Shown: positions 18,554-30,258 of the stretch, piece after piece
Numbering within the stretch: position 1 is the first letter of the stretch
How the letters are laid out: each line of letters opens with the position of its first letter
Source of the DNA: Erythrobacter ani
Lineage (GTDB): Bacteria > Pseudomonadota > Alphaproteobacteria > Sphingomonadales > Sphingomonadaceae
Direction: 5' to 3'
Assembly: GCF_019204025.1 (NCBI RefSeq)
Contig: NZ_JAGSPB010000002.1
Coordinates: 992,001 to 1,056,000, forward strand
Length of the DNA stretch: 64,000 bases
Made by a program: the position numbers and the translations under genes
Notes under the pieces: model-generated
Told to the model about the DNA's origin: nothing
Databases searched by the model: none
Seen by the model: only the letters and a program-made list of their open reading frames with translations

Positions 18554-19348
18554 ATGAAAACGACACTTCGCACTTCGCTGCTGCGCGCCGGGATACTGGG
18601 CGCCTCGATCGTCACTCTGAGCGCCTGCGGCGGGGGCTCCGCCAATGAAGACGTGGCCTACGTCGCGCGGGACGTCGAATCGCTTTACGGCGAAGCGCAG
18701 CGGCGGCTCGACGGGGGCAATACGCTGCTGGCGGCGGCGCTGTTCGACGAGGTGGAGCGGCAGCACCCCTATTCGCCATGGGCGCGGCGGGCGCAGCTGA
18801 TGAGCGCCTTCAGCTATTACATTGCGCGCGACTACAACAAATCGATCCAGAACGCGCAGCGTTTCCTCTCGATCCACCCGGGTAACAAGGATGCGCCGTA
18901 CGCGTATTACCTGATCGCATTGAGCTATTACGAGCAGATCAGCGATGTGAACCGCGATCAGAAGATCACCGAGCAGGCGAAAACGGCGCTGCGCGAGGTC
19001 AACCGGCGCTTTCCCCAGACTGAATATGCCGCAGATGCGCGGCTGAAGCTCGACCTGGTCGACGATCACCTTGCGGGCAAGGAGATGGAAATCGGGCGAT
19101 TCTACCAGCGTTCGGGATTGTGGCTCGCATCGGCAATCCGGTTCCGCAACGTGGTCGAGAACTTCGAGACGACCAGCCACACGCCCGAGGCGCTGTACCG
19201 CCTGACGGAGAGCAACCTCGCGATCGGACTGCGTGAAGAGGCGGTGAAGTACGCAGCCGTGCTCGGCGCGAACTATCCTGGCACCGAGTGGTATGAGAAA
19301 GCTTTCGAGCTGGTCGAAGATCACGCCGCGGGCGTCCAGCCGTCCTGA
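18554..19348 (+). CDS. bamD: Outer membrane protein assembly factor, lipoprotein
   Basis: 264 residues. A lipoprotein signal ends in the lipobox LSAC (Cys25), and the mature part holds TPR-like helical repeats (LYGEAQRRLDGGNTLLAAALFDEVERQ, SAFSYYIARDYNKSIQNAQRF). BamD works with BamA at the periplasmic face of the outer membrane to fold beta-barrel proteins. The PYSPWARRAQLM and FPQTEYAADAR segments are typical of the family. recN follows 81 bases downstream, the usual neighbour in alphaproteobacteria. Confidence 0.93.
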   Translation: MKTTLRTSLLRAGILGASIVTLSACGGGSANEDVAYVARDVESLYGEAQRRLDGGNTLLAAALFDEVERQHPYSPWARRAQLMSAFSYYIARDYNKSIQNAQRFLSIHPGNKDAPYAYYLIALSYYEQISDVNRDQKITEQAKTALREVNRRFPQTEYAADARLKLDLVDDHLAGKEMEIGRFYQRSGLWLASAIRFRNVVENFETTSHTPEALYRLTESNLAIGLREEAVKYAAVLGANYPGTEWYEKAFELVEDHAAGVQPS

Positions 19349-19429
19349 CTCCGGGAACTGACCTGATTGTGGGAATTGCCTCGCGCACCGCGTGACGCGC
19401 CCCAACACTTGGGCTAAGGCTGGCGGGCA

Positions 19430-21097
19430 ATGCTGACCCGGCTTTCGATCCGAAATATCGTGCTTATCGAAGCGCTCGATCTCGATTTCGGGCGCGGGCT
19501 GGGTGTGCTGACGGGAGAGACCGGAGCGGGCAAGTCGATCCTGCTGGACGCGCTTGGACTGGTGCTGGGCGACCGGGCCGAAACGGCGCTTGTCCGGGCG
19601 GGTGAAGCAAAGGCGAGCGTGACCGCCGGTTTCGAATTCGCCAACCTGCCGGCAGCAATTGCCGAGGCTCTGGACGACGCCGATATCGAGATCGAACCCG
19701 GAGAGCCGCTGCTGATCCGCCGCCAGGTCAAGGCCGATGGCGGGTCGAAGGCCTTCATCAACGATCAACCCGCCAGCGTGGCACTGCTGCGAGAGCTTGG
19801 CCCGGCGCTGGTGGAATTGCACGGCCAGCATGACGATCGCGGGCTCGTCAATCCGCGCGGCCACCGCGCGCTGCTGGATCGCTATGGAGGCACGGATCTC
19901 TCCGGATTGGCCCGCAACTGGGCGCAATGGGCCAAGGCCGAAGCGCAGCTATCCGAAGCGCGATCCGATGTGGAGCAGGCGAAAGCGGATCAGGACTTGC
20001 TGATCGCCCATCTTGCCGAGCTTACCGCACTCGAGCCACAGGCGGGGGAGGAGGCACGCCTCGCCGCCGCGCGCACCGACATGCAGAAAGCGGAGAAACT
20101 TTCGGGCGAGCTCGAAGAATTACGCCATGTCTGGGAGGGTTCGGATTCTCCGCTTGCCTCGCTGAGAGTTGCCGCGCGCAAGCTTGACCGGATCGCCGGG
20201 GAGCATCCCATGCTGACCGATGCTCTTGGTGCGCTGGACCGCGCCGTGATCGAGGCGGGAGAGGCGGAGGACAAGCTTGAGTCCGCCGCCCAGTCGCTCG
20301 TTCACGATCCGCAGGCTCTGGACCAGGCGGAAACGCGGCTGTTCGAACTGCGCGCTTTGGCCCGCAAGCATCGCTGCGACGTCGATCAGTTGCCCGATCT
20401 CATCCGCGAAATGCGCGGTAAACTGGACGCGATCGAAGGAGGCGAGGCCGAATTGGACGCGCTGGAAGCCGCCGCGAAAGAAGCGCGAGACGCCTATCTG
20501 AAGACCGCGGAGAAAGCGCACGAGGTGCGGATCAAGGCGGCGCGGAAGCTCGACAAGGCAGTGGCGGCAGAGCTTACCCCGCTGAAACTCGATGCGGCGC
20601 GCTTCCTGACCTCGATTGGCACGCTGCCCGAAGACAGGTGGGGCGCGCATGGAATGGATGCCTGCGAATTCCTGATCGCGACCAATCCCGGCGCGGACTT
20701 TGCGCCGCTCGCCAAGATCGCATCGGGAGGCGAACTCTCGCGCTTCATTCTGGCGCTGAAGGTCGCACTGGCGGAAAAGGGCGGCGCGGCGACGATTATC
20801 TTCGACGAGATCGACCGCGGCGTAGGCGGCGCGGTGGCGAGCGCGATTGGCGAGCGGCTCGCGCGGCTCGCGGCGGACGAGGGGCAATTGCTGGCGGTCA
20901 CGCACAGCCCGCAGGTCGCGGCGCGCGGCAACATGCACTACCTGATCGCCAAGGCTTCCAGCGGAACGGTGACGAAGACGAGTGTGGCACTGCTCGACGA
21001 TGCCGGGCGGCAGGAAGAGATTGCGCGAATGCTCTCGGGCGCGGAGATCACCAGCGAGGCAAGAGCGCAGGCGGACCGGCTGCTGGAGGGGGTGTGA
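19430..21097 (+). CDS. recN: DNA repair ATPase RecN
   Basis: 555 residues, full length for this SMC-like protein acting in double-strand-break repair. The Walker A motif GETGAGKS is at 29-36, a long coiled coil fills the middle, and the C-terminal part has the ABC signature SGGELSRF and Walker B TIIFDEID. The protein ends normally (QADRLLEGV). A second, truncated copy of its last ~50 bases is found at 21821. Its stop overlaps the next start (TGATG), coupling recN to the HEPN-like gene. Confidence 0.96.
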   Translation: MLTRLSIRNIVLIEALDLDFGRGLGVLTGETGAGKSILLDALGLVLGDRAETALVRAGEAKASVTAGFEFANLPAAIAEALDDADIEIEPGEPLLIRRQVKADGGSKAFINDQPASVALLRELGPALVELHGQHDDRGLVNPRGHRALLDRYGGTDLSGLARNWAQWAKAEAQLSEARSDVEQAKADQDLLIAHLAELTALEPQAGEEARLAAARTDMQKAEKLSGELEELRHVWEGSDSPLASLRVAARKLDRIAGEHPMLTDALGALDRAVIEAGEAEDKLESAAQSLVHDPQALDQAETRLFELRALARKHRCDVDQLPDLIREMRGKLDAIEGGEAELDALEAAAKEARDAYLKTAEKAHEVRIKAARKLDKAVAAELTPLKLDAARFLTSIGTLPEDRWGAHGMDACEFLIATNPGADFAPLAKIASGGELSRFILALKVALAEKGGAATIIFDEIDRGVGGAVASAIGERLARLAADEGQLLAVTHSPQVAARGNMHYLIAKASSGTVTKTSVALLDDAGRQEEIARMLSGAEITSEARAQADRLLEGV

Positions 21098-21615
21098 TGA
21101 CGTACGAAACCTTCGAGGTCCCACTTCTTGAGCGAGAATTGGCTAAGCTCGGCAGCGCAACGGTTTATGAGGCAAACGCTAAGACCTCTCTCACACTAGC
21201 TTGGAAACGATTGACGGGCGCCGACCATGAGAACTGGCTCAAATATGAGCGCAAGCAATTTGGGCAGATTGTGAGCGACTTAGAGACCGAAGTTGTCAAT
21301 TACGAAAAGCTCAAAGTCGCGTTTCAGAGAATTGTCGATACACATGAGGACGCACGTGATTTGCGCAATATGGTCGTCCACGCAGTTTGGGGTTTTGGCG
21401 CTGAGAATGAAGCAAGATTGTATTGTTATCGACGGCAAAAAGCAGCGACGAGCAACGATATAGATTTAGCGGCGGAAGCCTGCGCCAAATTGGCAGGAGA
21501 ATGCCGTGAATTTGCGTACCAAGTCGCGCTCTTAGCGAGTGAGGGCGCTATAGCCACGGAGCCGGGAACAGGAAAAATCAAAGTGAAGGTGCCGACCGGA
21601 TTGGTCACTTTTTAA
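21097..21615 (+). CDS. HEPN-like protein of unknown function inserted between recN and ligA
   Basis: 172 residues, mostly helical. I do not recognise a named family, but [13 protein letters not shown] contains Arg90-Asn91-x3-His95, the RX4-6H signature of HEPN ribonucleases, in the usual setting RNxxxH. The base composition is AT-richer than recN and ligA. It starts inside the recN stop and ends inside the start of a truncated ligA copy (TAATG), so it is bounded by core-gene fragments. It could be a defence or toxin-like RNase, or an inactive HEPN scaffold; no antitoxin partner is obvious. Confidence 0.65.
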   Translation: MTYETFEVPLLERELAKLGSATVYEANAKTSLTLAWKRLTGADHENWLKYERKQFGQIVSDLETEVVNYEKLKVAFQRIVDTHEDARDLRNMVVHAVWGFGAENEARLYCYRRQKAATSNDIDLAAEACAKLAGECREFAYQVALLASEGAIATEPGTGKIKVKVPTGLVTF

Positions 21616-21820
21616 TGAAGAGTTTGTCTGAAGCCGAAGCCGCCAACGAACTTATGCGGTTCGCGAAGGCGATTGCGAAGCATGACCGGCTCTATCACGC
21701 CGAAGACGATCCCGAGATTTCCGACCAGGGATACGACGCGCTCGTACGGCGCAATGCCGAGCCTGAGGCGCTGTTCCCCCATCTGATCCGCGAGGGCTCT
21801 CCGTCGAAGAAGGTCGGGCA
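21615..21820 (+). pseudogene. Truncated 5' copy of ligA
   Basis: The first 206 bases of a second ligA, encoding residues 1-68, about 90% identical to the true ligA start at 22526. Alignment breaks right after AAGGTCGGGCA, where sequence switches to the end of recN. Changes at otherwise conserved positions (SDQEYD reads SDQGYD, AELEAL reads AEPEAL) suggest relaxed selection. It cannot make a ligase. The frame reads on through the recN scrap into the lipoprotein gene without a stop. Confidence 0.88.
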
Positions 21821-21875
21821 TGGAGATTACCAGCGAGGCAAGGGCACAGGCCGACCGGCTGCTGGAGGAGGTTCG
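21821..21875 (+). pseudogene. Copy of the recN 3' end
   Basis: About 50 bases (GAGATTACCAGCGAGGC and onward) repeat the coding end of recN near 21050-21095 with few mismatches; in the recN frame they read [16 protein letters not shown]. The copy joins directly to the truncated ligA on its left and leads into the lipoprotein gene, for which it supplies the GGAGGAGG ribosome site. It marks where the ancestral recN-lipoprotein-ligA junction was left behind. Confidence 0.85.
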
Positions 21876-24582
<2,707 letters not shown>

Positions 24583-24583
<1 letters not shown>

Positions 24584-25083
24584 TGGACCTGCTGCGCGAA
24601 CTTCATCCGCAGGCGGTGCGGATTGCCGAGATATTGCGAACACGACGTGAAAAGATCGCGGTGGCGGACGGCGCGACGGGGGGCCTGATTGCCGCGTGTC
24701 TGCTGACAGTGCCGGGGGCGCTTCAATTCTATGTCGGTGGCGGGATCGTATATTCTTTCAAGGCGCGCGACGTGCTGTTCGACCTGCCGCGCGATGCCTA
24801 TGAGGGGATGCGCTCGGCAACCGATGAATATGCCATGCTTCAGGCCCGCGCGATTCGCGATCGGATGGGCGCGCAGTGGGGTATAGCGGAGAGCGGGTCT
24901 GCCGGGTCGAGCAAACATCCGATGGGTGTCGCATCGGGGCGCAGCGTCGCAGCGGTCGCCGGTCCGGGCGCGGAAGAACTGGCGACGATCGAGACCGACA
25001 GCGATGATCGTATCGCGAACATGGACGCGTTTACTCGCAACGCGCTGAACCTTCTCGAAGCCACGCTTTGCAAGGCCGGATAG
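24583..25083 (+). CDS. CinA family nicotinamide-nucleotide amidase domain protein
   Basis: 166 residues forming only the C-terminal (PncC) domain of CinA, which deamidates NMN in pyridine nucleotide recycling. Family features include ADGATGGLIAACL near 30, VGGGIVYSFKAR and AVAGPGAEE. The usual ESCTGG nucleophile region reads DGATGG, so activity is uncertain. ATG 24583 overlaps the ligA stop (TGATG). Being next to the NAD+-dependent ligase, which releases NMN, makes NMN recycling an attractive but inferred role. Confidence 0.8.
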
Positions 25084-25154
25084 GCGGTTCACGAGAAAGT
25101 GCCTGGGTCTCAGGAATATTCGGAAACCTTTACGCTGCGACGGATTGATGGTGC

Positions 25155-26255
25155 ATGGCCGTTTTCTCGCGTTTCTTGTTGATCTTCATACCGATTTTGG
25201 CCGTTGCACTCGTCTTCGCCGCGGCGAGTCCGGGGCCGGCGCCCCAGACTGTTAAGGTTCCGATCGGTGAGCCGCCGGCGGACCGGGTCCCGACGCCCGC
25301 AGAACTTGCATTCGAACAGCAGCTCGCCGAGATCGGCAGCTCCATCTCGGGCGAGATCGGCATCGCCGTGATCGATGTCGAAGCCAGAAACGCCTACGAT
25401 TTCAACGGCGACCGGCTGATGCCGCAACAAAGCGTGAGCAAGCTTTGGGTGGCGATGGCGGCTCTGGCGCAGGTCGATGCGGGCGATCTCGATCTGTCGG
25501 AGAGCGTGTCGATCCGCCGCGCGGATCTGACTCTGTTCTACCAACCGATCAGAAACGTAGTGCGGTCGCGCGGCAGCTTCTCAAGCGATTACGGCGACCT
25601 GATCGAACGCGCGCTTGCGAGCAGCGACAACACCGCGAACGATCGTGTGCTGAGGCGCATCGGCGGGGCCGAAGCAGTCCAGAACTGGCTCGATGGCGCA
25701 GGCCTGGGAATGATCCAGTTCGGTGCGGATGAGCGTACCAAACAGAGCGCCATTGCAGGGTTGCGGTGGGATCAATCCTATTCCTACGGAGACCGGTTCT
25801 ACCGCGCTCGCGATGGCGTTGCGCCAAATCTCCGGCGCGAGGCATTCGAGGGATACCTCGCCGAACCGATCGATGGAGCAAGCGCGCTCGGAATTGCCCA
25901 TGCCATGGCGCAGCTCGCGCGCGGTGAGCTGATGTCGGCTGACTCCACCTGGTACATGCGCGAAATCCTCTCACGCACGCGTAGCGGGCCGCGGCGGCTG
26001 AAGGGCGGTTTACCCCCAGGATGGCGGATCGAGCACAAGACCGGAACCGGCCAGGTCTTCGATGGCGAACAATCGGGATACAACGATGTCGGCCTGCTTA
26101 TTGCTCCCGACGGATCGGAATACGGCGTCGCAGTCCTTATCGGGAGAACGCGCGAGCCGATCCCGGCGCGCATGGAGATGATGCAGGCCGTAACCCGCGC
26201 GGTTGCAGCGTTCCACGCGGTGAAGCCCCCCGCCCAGAGGGACAGCGCAACCTAG
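25155..26255 (+). CDS. Class A beta-lactamase-like serine hydrolase
   Basis: 366 residues with an N-terminal hydrophobic signal or anchor (residues 5-24), then a transpeptidase-like fold. Motifs: SVSK (Ser93, Lys96), SDN (157-159) and HKTG (Lys295-Gly297). Glu193 lies 36 residues after the SDN serine, the spacing of Glu166 in class A beta-lactamases. Location would be the periplasm. A penicillin-hydrolysing role is plausible, but the Pro-rich linker and long C-terminus differ from classical enzymes. The stop overlaps the convergent SDR stop. Confidence 0.8.
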   Translation: MAVFSRFLLIFIPILAVALVFAAASPGPAPQTVKVPIGEPPADRVPTPAELAFEQQLAEIGSSISGEIGIAVIDVEARNAYDFNGDRLMPQQSVSKLWVAMAALAQVDAGDLDLSESVSIRRADLTLFYQPIRNVVRSRGSFSSDYGDLIERALASSDNTANDRVLRRIGGAEAVQNWLDGAGLGMIQFGADERTKQSAIAGLRWDQSYSYGDRFYRARDGVAPNLRREAFEGYLAEPIDGASALGIAHAMAQLARGELMSADSTWYMREILSRTRSGPRRLKGGLPPGWRIEHKTGTGQVFDGEQSGYNDVGLLIAPDGSEYGVAVLIGRTREPIPARMEMMQAVTRAVAAFHAVKPPAQRDSAT

Positions 26256-26923
26256 TCGTTCGGCATGATGTAGATTTCGCGCACGGCGGCAGTCTTCGGC
26301 TGGCCAAGCGCGAATACGACCGCGTTCGCGACATCCTCGGGCTGGATCTTGCTGGGCTTTGGCTCGTCGAAGAAAGCGGTATCGACCATACCGGGCGCGA
26401 TGATCGTCGCGCGGCCGCCCCATTCGCGCATTTCCTCGGCCAGGTTTTCGCCGAAGCCGTGAACGAACCATTTGGTCGCCGAATAGACCGATCCCTTGAA
26501 CGTGTCCCGCCCGGCTTTCGATCCGGTAACAATGAAGTGGCCCTTTGTTTTCTTGAGATGCGGGATGGCCTCATGCGCGGCGTAGAGCACCGCCAATATG
26601 TTCACATGGATCATATCGTGCCATTCATCGGGATCGCCATTTTCGATCCCGGCTTTTTCAACGCCCGTACCGGCATTCGCATAGACGGCATCGATCCCGC
26701 CGAAATGCTCGGCAGCTTCTTGGAGCGCATCGGCGATTTCATCGCGCTTGGTTACATCGCAGGTGATCGCGAGTGCAGCCTCGCCGATTTCGCCGGAAAG
26801 CGCTTTCAACTTATCGTCAGAGCGCGCGCAGAGGACTACGTTCCAACCTGCTTCCGCTGCGGCTTTCGCCGTTGCGGCGCCGATGCCGGAAGATGCGCCG
26901 GTGATGAGGAGGGTCTTGGCCAT
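26252..26923 (-). CDS. Short-chain dehydrogenase, YdfG-like
   Basis: 223 residues with TGASSGIG at 8-15, an Arg in CARSDDK that favours NADP(H), NAG at about 84-86 (YANAGTG) and YSATK active site. The C-terminal region PEDVANAVVFALGQP followed by REIYIMPND resembles the YdfG/NADP-dependent serine/3-hydroxy acid dehydrogenase branch. Substrate is unknown. It diverges from the DGPF gene, with 156 bases between the starts. Confidence 0.85.
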   Translation of the reverse strand: MAKTLLITGASSGIGAATAKAAAEAGWNVVLCARSDDKLKALSGEIGEAALAITCDVTKRDEIADALQEAAEHFGGIDAVYANAGTGVEKAGIENGDPDEWHDMIHVNILAVLYAAHEAIPHLKKTKGHFIVTGSKAGRDTFKGSVYSATKWFVHGFGENLAEEMREWGGRATIIAPGMVDTAFFDEPKPSKIQPEDVANAVVFALGQPKTAAVREIYIMPND

Positions 26924-27002
26924 GGGGGTATCCTTCGATTGCGGGGCTTTGCCTCATTAAAGGGCGGGCGGAGCGCACGTTCCGAGATTTTTCGCGACAT
27001 GC

Positions 27003-27029
27003 TGTCGAATCCGGCTTGCCTCCTTCGTC
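27003..27029 (+). promoter_or_regulatory. ECF42-type sigma factor promoter
   Basis: TGTCGA at 27003-27008, a 17-base spacer and CGTC at 27026-27029 fit the promoter motif described for ECF42 sigma factors in Streptomyces (-35 TGTCGA, -10 CGA/TC). It points at the DGPF gene 50 bases downstream, which is co-transcribed with an ECF42 sigma factor, so autoregulation is expected. Confidence 0.7.
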
Positions 27030-27079
27030 TCAGTGTCGGAGCCTCGCCATTCTGGCGCGGAGAGCCAAGGAGACGAGAC

Positions 27080-27436
27080 ATGCAATATATGCTGCTGATC
27101 AACGAGGACGAGAGCATCTATGAAGGCGATGATGGCGCGAAGCGGATGGAGACCACGCTCGCGGGCCATATGGCGCTGGCGCAGAAATGGGGCGAAAGGG
27201 GCATCGCCTTCAGCGGCGAACGCCTGAAGCCCGGCAGCACTGCGACCACGATCAAGTGGAACAATGGCAGTCACGCGCTCCACGACGGCCCGTTTGCCGA
27301 AACGCACGAGGAACTCGGCGGCTTCTACATCATCGACGTCGAAAGCCTCGATGACGCGCTCGAATGGGCGAAGCAGATTCCGGTCCCGGGTAAGGGCGCG
27401 GTGGAAGTCCGTCCGGTCTGGCCGATGGAGGGGTGA
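27080..27436 (+). CDS. DGPF/YCII-domain protein, partner of ECF42
   Basis: 118 residues of the YCII-related ferredoxin-like fold. The family motif DGPF is at residues 73-76 (LHDGPFAETHEELGGFYII). A good ribosome site (AAGGAG, seven bases from the ATG) supports this start. DGPF proteins are regularly encoded next to ECF42 sigma factors and are their main targets; a catalytic role is not established. The downstream sigma gene overlaps by four bases. Confidence 0.88.
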   Translation: MQYMLLINEDESIYEGDDGAKRMETTLAGHMALAQKWGERGIAFSGERLKPGSTATTIKWNNGSHALHDGPFAETHEELGGFYIIDVESLDDALEWAKQIPVPGKGAVEVRPVWPMEG

Positions 27437-28659
27437 CCGAAGGCACCGACCTTGCGCGCCGATGCATGGCCGCGCGGCCACGGCTGGTTGCAGCCCTCGC
27501 CGCGCGGCTCCGCGATCTCGATGCGGCAGAGGATGCGTTCGGCGAGGCAATGGAGGTCTGCCTCGCGCTCGATACGCCTCCGGATCGCCTCGAAGGATGG
27601 CTGATGACCGTTGCGCGGCGCAAGGCCATCGACACGATCCGCAAGGAGACAGCGCGCGCCCGCGCGAGCGAAGCTGCGGCCCTGATTGATGAAGGAGGGC
27701 AGGACATGAGCGATGTCGTCGAACTCCCCGAAGCGATCCCCGATGAGCGGTTGCGGTTGATCTTCATCTGCTGCCACCCCTCCATCGCGATCGAGGCGCG
27801 CACAGCGCTCGCGCTGAAGGTCGTTTGCGGCTTGCCGGTGAGCGCTATCGCGCACGTGTTTCTGACCAGCGAGCCGGCCATGTTTCAGCGCATCACCCGC
27901 GCCAAGACCAAGGTGCGTGAGGCCGGAATCGCATTTGAATTGCCCGATCGGCGGCACTGGGGTGAGCGCCTCGAAGCGGTGCTGCTCACGATCGAGCTTG
28001 CCTATACCGCCGCCTACCAGGATGCTGCTGGCGAAATCGATCCGGAACTGTCCGCAGAAATCGGCCGCTTGGCCGCGATGATCGCCGAACTCCTTCCGGA
28101 GGAACCCGAAGCGCTGGCGCTTGCCTCTCTTGTCATGCTCGCCCGTTCGCGCGAGACCGCGCGGCTCGACGACATAGGAGCGATGATCCCGTTGTCGAAG
28201 CAGGACACTTCACGCTGGGACTTCGAAGCGATCGAGCAGGCGCGAGCATGGATGGACCGCGCCGCCTGCGTCGAGCGAAGCGGCCCCTATCAGGTGATGG
28301 CGGCGATCCAGCTGACCCATGCGCGGCGGGCTTTCGGCGGCGAGACGGACTGGCGGGCGATCCTGTCGCTGTACGATGTGCTGATGGAGATGCGGCCGGG
28401 ACCGATGGTTGCGCTCAATCGCGCGCTGGCCCTTGCCGAGGTAGAGGGCCCGCAGCCCGCACTCGAAACCTTGGCAACGCTGCCTGTCGAGCGGCTTCGC
28501 CATGCGCGTCCTCTACATGTCGCGCACGCCCATCTGCTCGCACGCATCGGCGACCGAGCGGCGGCAGCAAGAGCGCTCGACGAAGCGCTGGCCTTGGGCC
28601 CTCCGCGAGCCGAACGGTTGTTTCTGGAACGTCGCCGGATTGAGCTTGCGCTCACTTAG
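27433..28659 (+). CDS. ECF42-type RNA polymerase sigma factor with C-terminal helical extension
   Basis: 408 residues. Regions sigma-2 (AAEDAFGEAMEVCLAL...EGWLMTVARRKAIDTIRKE) and sigma-4 (ARTALALKVVCGLPVSAIAHVFLTSE) occupy the first 170 residues. The C-terminal ~210 residues are helical, TPR/SnoaL-free (DUF6596-like), which is the hallmark of ECF42. No anti-sigma factor is next to it; in this group the extension is thought to control activity. GTG start overlapping the DGPF stop (GTGA). The last bases overlap the convergent DUF2459 gene. Confidence 0.9.
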   Translation: MTEGTDLARRCMAARPRLVAALAARLRDLDAAEDAFGEAMEVCLALDTPPDRLEGWLMTVARRKAIDTIRKETARARASEAAALIDEGGQDMSDVVELPEAIPDERLRLIFICCHPSIAIEARTALALKVVCGLPVSAIAHVFLTSEPAMFQRITRAKTKVREAGIAFELPDRRHWGERLEAVLLTIELAYTAAYQDAAGEIDPELSAEIGRLAAMIAELLPEEPEALALASLVMLARSRETARLDDIGAMIPLSKQDTSRWDFEAIEQARAWMDRAACVERSGPYQVMAAIQLTHARRAFGGETDWRAILSLYDVLMEMRPGPMVALNRALALAEVEGPQPALETLATLPVERLRHARPLHVAHAHLLARIGDRAAAARALDEALALGPPRAERLFLERRRIELALT

Positions 28660-29342
28660 TGCTCGCCGATTGGCGGCACCCATTTCATCACCCCGCCAGG
28701 CAAGGGCGTCCACCAACCCGTTGCGATCCCCGCGGATGCCAACCTTTCGCTGGTCCATTGGTTGCAGGTGTTGCCGAGATGGTAGGTCCCGCGCGCATCG
28801 TAGAATACGTCATGCTGGCTATATCCACTGTAGACGGCGCGGCCTTCCTCAGGAACGAGCTGCGCGGTGATTTCGCGTGTGAGCGCGGCGTACTGTTCGC
28901 GGCTGATGCGCACGGGCCGAAAATCGTCTGAGGGAGCTGGACGGACATACCAGGCAACGTGGAGGACGCCTTCGCCGCCAACCAGCGCTGTCGCGGCCAC
29001 ACCGAGGTCCAAATCCGCCCAGGTCGGTGTTTGCAGGAAGAAAGCGCGCTCACCCCAACTGACCGCGACATGGGTATAGGCGCGCGCGGGCGCGGCGATA
29101 TCGCCGATCGGAAATTGCCCGCGCCAGTCGATGATCTCGGTGACCACCGGCATTGCGATTTCGGTGTGAATGCCGTTCTCGCCGATGAAGATTTCAATGC
29201 CCTGGTCTGCCTCTCTCCAGCCGGAATTGCGCGGGATGGATGAGCCGATCCACGCGGACAAAAAAAAGAGCAGGGGCGCTGCAATCAAGAGCGCGGCTCC
29301 CGCCCAGGCAACGCATTTCAGCGCCTGGGATCTACCGGACAT
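28656..29342 (-). CDS. DUF2459/TIGR02117-like membrane-anchored protein
   Basis: 228 residues. After a short cytoplasmic N-terminus a hydrophobic helix (residues 10-31, AWAGAALLIAAPLLFFLSAW) anchors the protein; the rest is periplasmic, with GENGIHTEI, AVSWGERAFFLQTPTW and TCNQWTSERL motifs that I associate with DUF2459. Conserved His, Cys and Trp suggest a papain-like fold, but no activity is known. The ATG lies inside the prmA stop region (11-base overlap), so the two are coupled. Confidence 0.78.
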   Translation of the reverse strand: MSGRSQALKCVAWAGAALLIAAPLLFFLSAWIGSSIPRNSGWREADQGIEIFIGENGIHTEIAMPVVTEIIDWRGQFPIGDIAAPARAYTHVAVSWGERAFFLQTPTWADLDLGVAATALVGGEGVLHVAWYVRPAPSDDFRPVRISREQYAALTREITAQLVPEEGRAVYSGYSQHDVFYDARGTYHLGNTCNQWTSERLASAGIATGWWTPLPGGVMKWVPPIGEH

Positions 29343-30258
29343 GTCGCCGTCTGAACCAGAGTATCGCCCAGTCTCCGCGCTGAAGGCGGGCAGCAAGCCT
29401 GAAGCCCGCCATACGGTAAGCTCGGCGGACCGCGCGCTCCTGTTCACCTGCAAGGAGGCCGGCGAGCAGGACGTTGCCTTTTGGTGCGACTACTGCTGCA
29501 AAATCCGGAGCCAGTTCCACCAGCGGCCCGGCAAGGATATTGGCGATCAAAAGGTCGTAGGGGCCGCGGGCCTGAAGCAGCGGATCGTCCATTCCCTCTG
29601 CGATCACCATCGTCATCTCGCCGCGTCCCGATCCCAGCGCGACCGAGTTGAGCTGTGCATTGTCCTCGACCACGCCTGCGCACACCGGATCGATGTCCGA
29701 GGCTGTCGCTTCGGCGCGGGGCCATAGTGCCATCGCGGCAAAACCGAGCAAGCCCGTGCCCGTCCCGATATCCGCAATAGCGCGGTGATGCGCGCCGCTG
29801 GCCTTCATTGCGCCAAGCATGTCAAGACAACCAGCGGTCGTTTCGTGCTGGCCGGTGCCGAACGCCTGACTGGCAGGGATCGCAAAGTTGATCGCACCAT
29901 CGTCAGGGGGAAAGTCGGGCGTGTGAACATGGAACAGGCCCGCCCTGATCGGCGGTGCGCCTTGCTGGCTGAGAGTGAGCCAGTCTTCATCCGGTAACTC
30001 GTCTATCGCGATCTTGGGAGGCTTGCCCGCAAACAGGCTCTTCAGCGCTTTCCTCTGCGCAGTGCCGGGCTTGGTTGGAAACCAGCCTTCCAGAACCCAC
30101 TCAAGCGGACGATCCTCAGCCACTTCGCGTCCGGAAACGACCAGATCGAAATCCCAGTCTTCGATGTCGTCATGCGCCAGCAGAGCCGCCTGCACGTCTG
30201 CCTTGGAAGCGAAAGCCGTCAGCTTCCATCCCGAATTACCGGACAAAGCTGGCTCCAT
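29332..30258 (-). CDS. prmA: Ribosomal protein L11 methyltransferase
   Basis: 308 residues. SAM-binding motif DIGTGTGLLG at 163-172, and the family-specific AFGTGQHETT at 132-141, with LIANILAGPL as the catalytic-region motif. PrmA trimethylates lysines and the N-terminus of L11 in the cytoplasm. The N-terminal substrate-recognition domain (residues 1-85) is present. Its start is overlapped by 23 bases by the upstream SDR gene. Confidence 0.92.
   Translation of the reverse strand: MEPALSGNSGWKLTAFASKADVQAALLAHDDIEDWDFDLVVSGREVAEDRPLEWVLEGWFPTKPGTAQRKALKSLFAGKPPKIAIDELPDEDWLTLSQQGAPPIRAGLFHVHTPDFPPDDGAINFAIPASQAFGTGQHETTAGCLDMLGAMKASGAHHRAIADIGTGTGLLGFAAMALWPRAEATASDIDPVCAGVVEDNAQLNSVALGSGRGEMTMVIAEGMDDPLLQARGPYDLLIANILAGPLVELAPDFAAVVAPKGNVLLAGLLAGEQERAVRRAYRMAGFRLAARLQRGDWAILWFRRRHVR

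Noticed and set aside
18539..19927. Long minus-strand frame opposite bamD and recN
   Set aside because: Shadow of two well-supported genes; no start signal and no recognisable protein.
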